From: Hippopus hippopus
Taxonomy: Eukaryota > Mollusca > Bivalvia > Cardiida > Cardiidae
Length of the DNA: 64,000 nucleotides
NCBI GenBank assembly: GCA_946811185.2
Contig: OX328109.1
Coordinates: forward strand, 43,756,129-43,820,128
Direction of reading: 5' to 3'
The notes beneath the pieces are model-generated. The model saw only the letters and a list, made by a program, of their open reading frames with translations, made no database searches and had not been told where the DNA came from. Below are positions 56,401-64,000 of the stretch, piece after piece (the first letter of the stretch is position 1; each line of letters starts with the position of its first letter). A program made the position numbers and the translations under genes.

Positions 56401-59400
56401 AAGGACCAGTCTAGCTCAAGGTTCAGTTGGTTGTTTGACAAAATCGATGTTATGGATCCGTGAATAATTTGATGATTTGCTAGGTATCATGCAAAGATGC
56501 AATAAACACCCCCCCCCCCCCTTTGCCAGAGTAAAAGCTATGTTGCATAAAAATTATACAGAATTGCGTTCTTTAACCCTTTCGGTGCCTTAGGTGAAAA
56601 TATTGACTTTTGCAGACGGCATAGATCAAGATCAGGCTGCACAGAACGTGCAGTCTGATCTTTGATCCATACCGTCCGCTTGTGCAGTCAAGTTTATACA
56701 ATCATAATCTTTGTAAGTTTCAATGGATTGTATTTAGAGCTGTCGAAAGAGGTTGAATTTATTTATTTGGCGCAGAAAGAGTTAAGAAAATAATGACTGG
56801 GTATGTATATCGAAGGGTGAGGTTTTCTGAGATTCATTTGTTTGGCGCTTAAGCCATTTCCAGTGGTAGTTCCTTCGCTATCTGCTGTCTTATCTCGGTC
56901 CCGCCGGGTAGCTTAGTAGTCAGCGCATCTCACTCGCGACCTTGTGGTTGTTGGTTCGATACCCGGTTGAGGTAAACTTTCCTTCCGGCGATTTTTCGCC
57001 CTTCACCTCTGATGCTTGTGAGAAAAGTAGTCAGTGGCTTGGAAAGAAAGTTGCGTCAGTACTGTTGTGAGAAAGCCAGAAAACACATGCATAGGCGCAC
57101 TAACCGCCGTGATATGACCTAAGCTGTTAATACGGCGTTAAATTCCAATACAAACAAACAAACAAATGTCTCGTTCAACCAAACTAAACCAAAGAGTGAA
57201 TGAAACAAAGAAAAAAATCAGACAACTGCTGCCGCTAACCTCCGTTCCTGTCCACGAGCAATCCGTTATCGTCGAATCCATTCTCGAAATAGTTATTGTC
57301 AAATCCGTTATTGTCGAATCCGTTATTGTCAAATCCGTTGTTATCAAATCTGTTATTATCGAAAAAATTGTTATCCCGTCCTCCATCAAAATTACCTGTG
57401 AAATGCAACAAACATAGACATTTTTAAATCAGTAACTAGGCCATCGGCCCATAGTACAAAGAACGAACATACAAATAATTGACAGAGTGAGAGAGTGACT
57501 ACTAAATTTCTGTGGAACATTTAAAGATACATCTTCACTCGTTTTCATCCAGTTTTTTAACCATTATTTTCTTTATTTTATGAAACTATAATCACTTTTG
57601 TATCTTCATGCCAAATATTGACCTAGATGGTTGCAAGGTTGCACAGATTACGGCAGATAGAAAATTCATTTCATTCTATTGCAGCTAGCCATAGACATTA
57701 CAACCAGTTTCTGGTTTAAATCGAAGACAAATCCCTATAGTTTCTTTACCCCATACACCTTATATTGATTTTTTATCTACGTTAACACAGCTGACTAGAT
57801 TACAACACCGTCAAGTTTTAAAAGCGTTTGTTTACTCTCTGCCGAGCCCCAATAGCTCAGTCGGTAGCGTACAGGACTTGAGAACAGTGGGTCGTGAGTT
57901 CGATCCCCGGCTCGGCCAATTTCGTCATTGCGACAGGATTCATTCCTCTCTCACCGCTGGCCGTTGTTTAGACGATGGTTATGTGGGAAAGCAGCCAGTG
58001 GCTTGGAAAGAATATTGTGCGGAGTACTGGTAAATGAACTCCAGGAAAGCATGGATAGGTGCACTGGCCGCCGCGATATAACTGAAATAATGTTGAAAAC
58101 GGCGTTAAACACCATACAATCAATCATCATTGTTTACTCTCTGGCTGTAGAAATGTCTTAAGCTGCTAAGTTCGAATCAAGTGCCTTGTGCGGACAGTGT
58201 AGATCAAGATCACAGAAAGTGTAGCCTGATCTTGATCTACACTGTCCATTAAGGATATATATTTCACGACAAATAACTTTGAAATAGCAATATTCAGGCT
58301 TTTGCTATTGACATACAAGTTTCGTTTCACTTCTTTATTAGGTTAGAGTTAACACTGTAAGGCACAATGCCGACTTTAAACGACCCTGAGGAAGAAGCCT
58401 TTTGAAAACATTGTGGGAAAATGAGAAAATGCTGGTAACCAGCATTTTCTCCTTTTTCCACAATGTTTTCTATCATGTCAAAGAAAGATAGAATCATTTG
58501 AGCCACATTGTCGCCTGAAAATGCATCGGGTTTGGATGGGTCTAAGGTTTTGTCGTCTGGTAAATGATTAGCATAGATTCTCTAGTGTCTTTCGAAATTT
58601 GAGTACATGCTGGTGACAGTGACATAAGGAAATAGACCGACCCTTAGATACTAAAAAAATAAGTACAAATCCAAAGACGATAGTTATTTTAGAATTACGA
58701 CAAATCTAACAAAAAGTTTGGGAAAAATCATGTAGAGAAATCATATAAAATTTCGAATGCGTATGGAAAGTTCACAGTGTAGGACCGAAAGGATGCATTG
58801 TATGTGACTTGGGATTCTGCACAGTGAGGGCCTGTCACTTGGTGTTAAAAATTGTGTTCACACTGTAAGTCAAGCAGTGTTTTTTCATTAATTTTGATAG
58901 TTATTATACAATATCCACATCTAGTTGTTTGTTTGTTATGTATAGATCATATCAGGAACACGTATGTGCATTGTGAACCTTCCGTAGAGCAATGGGACGC
59001 CTTGATCATTTGACCGTGCTAAAAATATAATGATTTTGTCCCAAAACTAAACTCGACTGCAGTATCCATTATCCTTCATACAAAATGACTTGTTGAGAAA
59101 AGAAATTTGTACAGTCACTTGTAACTGGTCAATAGATCTCAGTCGACTGTACAACCGAAAATTTCTCAACATGCCGTTTTAAATGAAGGATAATGAAGAT
59201 TGTAGTCGACTTTGTTACCAAACCTTGACATGCTTTCTCAAAAAATATTAATAGAGAAACTGTTTATATATTTCCGTTGAGAAAACAGGTTTTTAACACT
59301 GAGTAATTGGATAAAAATTGCATCGTTCTGGAACAAAATCATCTGTATTTTTATCACGGTCAACTGATCAAGGCATCCCTGTTGCTCTAAAGAAGGCTCA

Positions 59401-61155
59401 CAGAGCGCATATGTGTTCCTGATGTGGTCTATACATGATAAACAAATAACTTGATATAAATATTTTGTGATAAGTAGCAAAATATATGAGAAAGCACCAG
59501 CTTGACTTACCGTGTTAACGCCAATTTTTAACATCCAAGTGACAGACCGTCACTATACAGAATCCCAAGTCACATACAATTATGCATACTTCCGGTCCTA
59601 CACTGTGGAATTGCGTTCAAAGTGTGGAAAACGAAGATCAAGATCATTTTGCACAAAACATGATTTCATTCGCCATCAAATGTGAAACACGGTAATAAAT
59701 AAAGACGGTTGAGTTGAAAAATCTTCATGTTAACTTTAGAATGCTGATAGTAACTCCATACAAATATTAAACGGTAACCATATCAAGCCATAGAAATTGA
59801 AATAAGTTGGACTCTTCAATAATAAGACAATTTTTACGGCCCCTGGGAAAAGGCCTTTTGAAATTCTTACGAACAAAGTCCGTAACAAAGATACAAATGA
59901 AGAAATGCATAGCAGAAATATAGGGACCGGGCAGGATTCAAACCTAGAACACCCGGACGAAAGGCCAACACCATAACCACTGAGCTAAAGAGAATTCGTC
60001 CTACCGCAGTCGTTAGGTATTGTATTTAAATCGGGATGAAGCCATGCATGAAGGAGTGGTCTCCCGTACAAAGTTATTGTGGGAAAAGGATAAAATGCTG
60101 GTAACCAGCTCTTCTCCTTGTCTCACAATGTTTTTGTCCGTCAAAGATACATCCCATCTTTTAAGCTACAGCTGATTTGTCGTCTGCAAATATTTTTTTA
60201 AATGGACGTGTCTAAAATTTCCCCATCTGTGAAAGAATGAACCAACGTCACATTGAACAAGCCGTGCATTTTAACAAGCGCCAAACTTTCAAACTTGTCA
60301 AAGTTTAAAGCATTTTGCAGACGACAAATTACAATTGATTGGAATAATGGTAGTTGTCCTTTGAATCGGTAGAAAATATTGTGGGAGAAGAAGAAATGTT
60401 GGTTCCTTGCATTTTCTCCTATTTCCACAATATTTTCAAAAGGCCTTTTCTCTCAGGCCCGTCGAAAGCGAGTTTTTTTTTTGTAAAGCTTAAAGAGAAA
60501 ATGTATATGAGCCACATCCTCTGTGAAAAGGAGGTTTAATGCATCTGTTAAAAAATATCACCTAGGTTGACCTTGATCGATACTTTTTACTATTGGTTAA
60601 TTTTTTGCATGTCAAAGGATCAATTAACTTAATTATTTAGTCGGTTTTTAGACAGAATGGATTTTATGGATCCATAATTATGTGACGACTTGCTTGATAA
60701 TTGGCCTGCAACACGCGAAAAGGGGCATTCGGACATTTGCGTAAAGTGTCGTCTCGGATCAGCCTGCGCAGTCCGCCCAGGCTAATCCGAAACGACACTT
60801 TCCGTTTTTATGTTATTTTCTGTTTTGCGCAAGTCTACTGAAGAACAAAATCTTATGTAGACGTAAAGTGCCGTCTCGGATTAGCCTGCGCGGACTGCGC
60901 AGGCTGATCCGAGACGACACTTTACGCAAATGTCCGAATGCCCCTTTTCGCGTATTGCAGGCCATATAATGCATCAGAGAGATGCATTAAACCTCCGTTT
61001 GCCAGAGAGCCACTCATATCTTAGTGCAATGCGGATAGAAGCTGTGTAAATTCATTATCATGATGTGCTTTAAAACAATATTAAAAAAAGATCTTACCAA
61101 ATACCTGGCCGAATAATAGCACGGACAGCGTTATCGTCACACGCGTTATCGCCAT
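53429..61155 (-). CDS. Secreted FDNNG-repeat, Gly/Pro/Arg-rich protein, six coding exons
   Basis: Exons in transcript order: 61155-61098, 57395-57240, 56168-56070, 55468-55298, 54229-54074, 53439-53429. All borders are GT-AG and every junction is phase 1, giving 651 nt and 216 aa. Residues 1-20 are a signal peptide (TITLSVLLFGQVFG). Exon 2 encodes repeats of F-D-N-N-G/R/Y, exon 3 a Gly/Ser-rich linker, exon 4 a proline start and Gly/Pro/Met-rich stretch, and exon 5 an Arg/Gly-rich basic stretch. The end is RRRFKTY. No Cys is seen in the mature part. No known family is recognised. Low-complexity secreted proteins of this type are found among molluscan shell-matrix and byssal proteins, and a basic tail could also be antimicrobial; both are guesses. 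Confidence 0.8.
54475..54640. other. Intron 4 stretch of the FDNNG gene
   Basis: Plain AT-rich sequence without visible features, ending at the MITE copy at 54644. Confidence 0.4.
54644..54872. mobile_element. MITE family A, full-length copy
   Basis: TTAACTCTTTACCAAACGAC at the left; the right border has mutated to GTAAAGAGTTGA. Perfect central hairpin. Confidence 0.75.
54873..55068. mobile_element. MITE family B2 copy
   Basis: Begins directly at the end of the 54644 element. Same left part as 25458-25668 (GCCTAGAAATATGATCC). The hairpin is degraded. Confidence 0.6.
55696..55997 (-). mobile_element. tRNA-derived SINE (type 1), full length, minus strand
   Basis: Complement of a tRNA-like head at 55927-55997 (GGGATCGAACCCGCGACC and ACCTGAGCTATCGGAGC), then the body and the tail GTGTTTAACGCCGTTTTCAA at 55711. 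Sits in intron 3 of the FDNNG gene in the same orientation as the gene. Confidence 0.75.
56273..56537. mobile_element. MITE family C copy
   Basis: Reverse orientation, hairpin CAGGTCAGCCTGCGCAATCC intact, ending in a C13 run at about 56509-56521. Confidence 0.7.
56573..56788. mobile_element. MITE family B variant, full length
   Basis: TTAACCCTTTCGGTGCCTTA to GCGCAGAAAGAGTTAA, TTAA at both ends. The hairpin is as in family B. Confidence 0.7.
56898..57165 (+). mobile_element. tRNA-derived SINE (type 4)
   Basis: Head CCGGGTAGCTTAGTAGTCAG and B-box TTGGTTCGATACCC, a body with GTCAGTGGCTTGGAAAG, then ACGGCGTTAAATTCCAATAC and an (AAAC)n tail. It ends 75 bases before exon 2 of the FDNNG gene. Confidence 0.7.
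57528..57735. repeat. Dispersed repeat H, copy 2
   Basis: Same block order as 42528-42735. Confidence 0.55.
57841..58127 (+). mobile_element. tRNA-derived SINE (type 1) with foldable tRNA-like head
   Basis: Positions 57841-57847 (GCCGAGC) pair with 57910-57916 (GCTCGGC) as an acceptor stem. The A-box TAGCTCAGTCGGTAGC is at 57853 and the B-box GAGTTCGATCCC at 57896. The body and GGCGTTAAACACCATACAAT tail follow. The youngest-looking copy. Confidence 0.8.
58155..58352. mobile_element. MITE family B copy
   Basis: Hairpin with shortened arms (GATCAAGATCACAGAAAGTG). The right end GGTTAGAGTTAA borders the next family A element. Confidence 0.65.
58350..58572. mobile_element. MITE family A copy
   Basis: Shares its left border with the end of the family B copy. 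Hairpin around GCTGGTAACCAGC intact. Confidence 0.65.
58773..59606. repeat. Long foldback element (about 830 bp)
   Basis: The left end ACAGTGTAGGACCGAAAGG is mirrored at the right by CCGGTCCTACACTGT. Further paired blocks include ATGTGACTTGGGATTCTG, CACTTGG and TGTTAAAAATTG, AGTCAAGC, and ATATCAGGAACACGTATGTG. An inner hairpin (CATTATCCTTCAT facing ATGAAGGATAATG) is centred near 59131, while the outer arms centre near 59190, implying an extra 115 or so bases in the right arm. No coding capacity. Confidence 0.75.
59925..60070 (-). mobile_element. SINE-like insertion (type 3), minus strand
   Basis: B-box complement GCAGGATTCAAACCTAGAAC and A-box complement ACCACTGAGCTAAAGAG. It ends GGAGTGGTCTCCCGTA. 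Lies inside a family A element whose two halves are at 59810-59880 and 60070-60230. Confidence 0.55.
60260..60495. mobile_element. MITE family A copy
   Basis: Hairpin centre degraded (TTGGTTCCTTGCA). The left flank GCATTTTGCAGACGACAAAT is kept. Confidence 0.6.
60509..61012. mobile_element. MITE family C copy split by a family D insertion
   Basis: The C sequence runs 60509-60702 and resumes at 60964-61012 (ATGCATCAGAGAGATGCATT, then a right end). The interval 60703-60963 is family D. Confidence 0.7.
60703..60963. mobile_element. MITE family D, nested full-length copy
   Basis: 261 bp, GGCCTGCAACACGCGAAAAG to CGCGTATTGCAGGCC. Both internal hairpins intact. Confidence 0.75.
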
Positions 61156-61254
61156 TTTTCTGGTTTCTGAAATAAACATATAATCAATTAAATACAAATA
61201 AATCGATAAATAAATAGATAATGACTAAATGAAGAAATGAAATTGAGTGTAAAA

Positions 61255-61450
61255 ATAATAATAATAATAAAAAAAAACTAAATGAACAAATAACGAACCA
61301 ACGAACGAACGAGTGAACGAACTTATCTACGAACAAAGGAACGACAAGCGAACGAAAGAACAAGTGAACTCATAAATGAATAAAAATAAATAAATAAATA
61401 AATAAATGAATAAATAAATAAATGAATAATAAATAAATAAATAAATGTTG
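61255..61450. repeat. AT-rich microsatellites
   Basis: (AAT)n at about 61254-61268, GAAC/AACG-rich 61290-61360, and (AAAT)n at 61380-61446, in the 5' UTR intron of the FDNNG gene. Confidence 0.85.
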
Positions 61451-61575
61451 CAGTTTCACATGCAAGATACCTGTCCCCTATTATGTAAAATGATGACTAT
61501 GCATTTTGCTAAGCATATAATATGCTTAAAATATTTGTTACATTTTGCTTAAAATGAAAGTAGACGAAAACTTAC

Positions 61576-61656
61576 ATTCTGGGCTCTCAACGTCGACCTG
61601 ACCCTTCAAAATCCTGCAAAACTCTGTTCAGTTGTTTGCAAACGGTCGATTATATA
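61576..61656 (-). promoter_or_regulatory. TATA box and 5' non-coding exon of the FDNNG gene
   Basis: On the minus strand TATATAA (61656-61650) lies about 30 bases before a likely start site near 61622. The non-coding exon ends at 61576 with the donor GTAAGT. It splices to an acceptor TTATTTCAG 11 bases before the ATG at 61155. Confidence 0.6.
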
Positions 61657-61892
61657 GCTCTTGTCCATTACGGGAACACAGACATTGCGACATCGTGATA
61701 TGTTTTTTGTCGCCGACCCTTAATATCCATTGCCTAGTCGTGCGTTCGATAAGGCGAGCGCTTGCGAGCAATTTTCTATCGAACGCATTTTGCTAGCTTT
61801 TGCTCGCCGCTAGCGCTTGCCTATTTTGCAAGCGGCTTTTGAAGTGTATTGCCACGGATTTGCACACTTTGGACAGTACTTTTCTTTCTTAA

Positions 61893-62105
61893 CCATTAAG
61901 CTGCTAATAAGTTAAACTGAAGATTTCCATATAATAGTGAAAACCCATATTTTACGATTTAAACATTTTGCAGGTCGGAGAAATCTAACCGTATCGGACA
62001 GTGTAGATCCAAGATCAGACTGCACGTTCTGTGCAGTCTGATCTTGGATCTACACTGTCCGCAAAAGCCCACAATATCGCGCTTAGCAGCTTATGAGTCG
62101 AAGCA
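61893..62105. mobile_element. MITE family B copy
   Basis: Reverse orientation, a perfect 30-bp-arm hairpin (TGTAGATCCAAGATCAGAC facing its complement) at 62001-62058. Confidence 0.75.
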
Positions 62106-62159
62106 TACAACATTCTAGTTTAGAGGAAAAGCGGTGCTATTGATTCTAGAAATATCATT

Positions 62160-62390
62160 TAACATTTACCACTCAATCCTGACCTTTAACAACCCCGAGA
62201 AAGAAGCCTATTGAAAGACTTTGTGGGGAAAGTAGAAAATGCTGGAAACTGATATTTTCTCCTGTTCCCACAATGATTTCTATTCTTCATAAAACAAATT
62301 TCATTTTTTTGATCCGCATTTATTTTGTCGTCTGCATATGCTTTCAATTTGGACAAGTCTAAAATGTTATAATTTGGCAAAGGGTTAAGT
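62160..62390. mobile_element. MITE family A copy
   Basis: TTTAACATTTACCACTCAAT to TTTGGCAAAGGGTTAA. The hairpin is mismatched at its centre. Confidence 0.65.
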
Positions 62391-62729
62391 CTATTTATCT
62401 ATTCACTTAAACTCATCTTGTGGGTACTCATGATAATAAATTGTCATAAGTGCCCACAATAGAGGTTCGGCAGGAGAGATATTTGAACACGAAAATATCA
62501 GTACCTTTACCTAAAGCAGGTTGATGATAACTTAGTAAGCTTTTTCTGAATGGTTTAGATCAAGATCACTACTGCGTGTGTAGTGTGATCTTGAATTTAG
62601 GTAGATCTGTGTCCGAAAAAGCTCCATAAGCAATTTAGAGCATCGAAAGGGTCACGTTCAGGTATGTTTTCTGGTTTACATGGTGCAATACGCCGCTTTC
62701 AACTTTGTAAAATTGATTTTATGTGAAAA
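62391..62729. other. Intergenic stretch
   Basis: A family B remnant (GATCAAGATCACTACTGCGT facing GTGTGATCTTGAA) is at 62567-62600. An imperfect inverted pair, TTGTGGGTACTCATGA and TCATAAGTGCCCACAA, is at 62420-62460. No gene. Confidence 0.45.
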
Positions 62730-62956
62730 TGAGTCGTGCTCTGGCAAAAGGGGAATTCATGCCTCTCTATGAACATGGATCCATTATTTTCTAAAGACCG
62801 GGTTGATCAGGAGGTAGAAGTGTCCTTTGAAATGCAGGAAATTTACAAATAGCAAAAGGTATCGACTCGTGTCAGCCTGCACGGACTGTACAGTCTTACA
62901 TGGGCCGATATTATCTGCAGATGCATAAAGCCCTCTTTTCACAGAGCATGGCTTAA
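62730..62956. mobile_element. MITE family C copy
   Basis: Ends GTGCTCTGGCAAAAGGGGAA and AAGCCCTCTTTTCACAGAGC. A deletion removes the GATACC block. Confidence 0.6.
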
Positions 62957-63254
62957 ATATAGAATTATATCAAATTTCTATGATTTTCTAGAGTTTATGG
63001 TTTCTTGTCGGGGTTCTGTGTGGTGAAGGGTTCAGCCAGTCGTAAGATCCCCGTTTTCTGTTTTTATTTATCTCATAATCTTCTGCAACATGATAAATTA
63101 GAAAAAAGGTCCCTTAAAAATATTGATAATCAACAGATAACGAGCATAAATCAAAATTCGTACGTGAAAACAGAATAGCAAAAGGAGACTTTGTACGTTT
63201 CGAAAGTGGTTTGCCGAAAGATCACAACAACGTCTGCAAAAGTTCTTAAGAGAT

Positions 63255-63420
63255 TGATTAATTGTGTAGTGTTAACGCCGTTATCGACGTCATTTCAGTC
63301 ATATCGCTACGGCCAGTGAACCTATCCATGGTTTTTCTTTCATTTTTTACGGAATTTCTTTCACCGATACTGTAAACAATATTCTTCCCAAACAACCGGC
63401 TGCTTTCCCACGGGTAACAG
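63255..63420 (-). mobile_element. SINE (type 1) fragment, minus strand
   Basis: Tail complement TGTTAACGCCGTTATCGACG and body to CCGGCTGCTTTCCCAC. The head is missing. Confidence 0.6.
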
Positions 63421-63694
63421 GTTAAATAAAAGGGTTAAGATTAGACTATATAAAGTACTAAGGACAATTTAGTACGTTATGCAATATTACAGGGTAAATA
63501 CGCTAATTAACGTTAATGGTACATTTCGTCATACAACGTCATTACGTCATACACGTCACGTGATATATAGCTAAGTGCCTGTCAAACATAACGGGAAATT
63601 GCGTATTAGATAATTGTTTTATTGACATAACAACGACATGATCAACATATCTTAATTAATTTTTCTGCTCTCATGAAATCAACCCTAATCAACC

Positions 63695-63905
63695 AATCTC
63701 TAGATTTAAGGACCTTTGAGAGAAAGGCTTTTGAAACAATATGGGAAAAGGAGAAAATGCTGGTACCAGGATTTCCTCCTTTTCCCATAATGCTTTCTAC
63801 TTTTTGAAAGACAGATTCAATGATTTGGGCCACGGATTGATTTGTCGTCTGCAAATGATTTCAACTGGGAAAATTCTAGAATTTTGTTGCTTAGTAAAGC
63901 GTTTA
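63695..63905. mobile_element. MITE family A copy
   Basis: Hairpin GGGAAAAGGAGAAAATGCT facing its complement with a short centre. The right border is degraded. Confidence 0.65.
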
Positions 63906-64000
63906 GTACTGTACTGAGTGTACAGTACAAACAGTTACAACTGTGCTTTTGTACTAATTTGGCCTCCGGCAACTAGCACTACTGAAGTGATAAAGTCTTG

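Noticed and set aside
57166..57417. 83-residue frame on the plus strand with an I-V-x-S-V-I-V repeat
   Set aside because: It is the antisense of FDNNG exon 2. The minus-strand reading has matching splice sites and phase.
57841..57916. Genuine tRNA gene
   Set aside because: Head is followed by the SINE body and tail found at several other loci, so it is a SINE promoter region.

Overview
The window is animal genomic DNA carrying a near-complete Polinton/Maverick element (an adintovirus-like, virus-derived DNA transposon, about 16.2 kb) at its left end. The remaining 48 kb is intron-rich, repeat-dense host chromosome. The host looks like a bivalve mollusc. This is inferred from dense short palindromic MITEs, tRNA-derived SINEs ending in a GGCGTTAAA-type tail, foldback repeats and a secreted Gly/Asn-rich protein gene. 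No species can be named from the sequence alone.

Region 1 (1-16440) is the Polinton. Terminal inverted repeats (1-388 and 15780-16167) pair position for position and enclose the genes. A rightward block comes first, with two RING-finger proteins. A leftward block follows, read 5042 to 2040: a 51-aa zinc ribbon, a phospholipase A2-like protein, a retroviral-type integrase with chromodomain, an adenain-like cysteine protease, and a fibre protein built from phage tail-fibre-like repeats. A long rightward block (5082-15829) then holds the packaging ATPase, a penton-like minor capsid protein, membrane-active and core-like small proteins, the double-jelly-roll major capsid protein, a SAP/NUMOD-like protein and a 1288-aa protein-primed DNA polymerase B. 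Together these could replicate (PolB), integrate (integrase), assemble (capsid proteins, ATPase), mature (protease) and deliver (PLA2, fibre) a particle. The integrase looks compromised: it has no ATG ahead of its first catalytic Asp and its D-to-E spacing is short. A shared leader motif marks the two RING genes, an unknown 118-aa gene and PolB, which suggests an early class. Telomere-like TTAGGG-rich repeats form the outer tip of the right end.

Region 2 (16.4-24.4 kb) is intergenic. It holds a broken acidic ORF, an opposing THAP-domain ORF whose zinc-ligand His is a Tyr, and several MITEs and hairpins.

Region 3 (24398-50618, + strand) is a complete 10-exon host gene for a 540-aa secreted, probably membrane-anchored protein with two PEBP (phosphatidylethanolamine-binding protein) domains. 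All ten exons join in frame at GT-AG borders. The introns are full of repeats, and exons 4 and 5 lie between two direct copies of one dispersed repeat.

Region 4 (53429-61622, - strand) is a convergent host gene for a 216-aa secreted FDNNG-repeat, Gly/Pro/Arg-rich protein in six coding exons, all joined in phase 1, with a 5' non-coding exon and a TATA box. Region 5 (61.7-64 kb) holds only repeats.

Coordinates of dispersed repeats are by eye and approximate to about 10 bp except where exact ends are stated.
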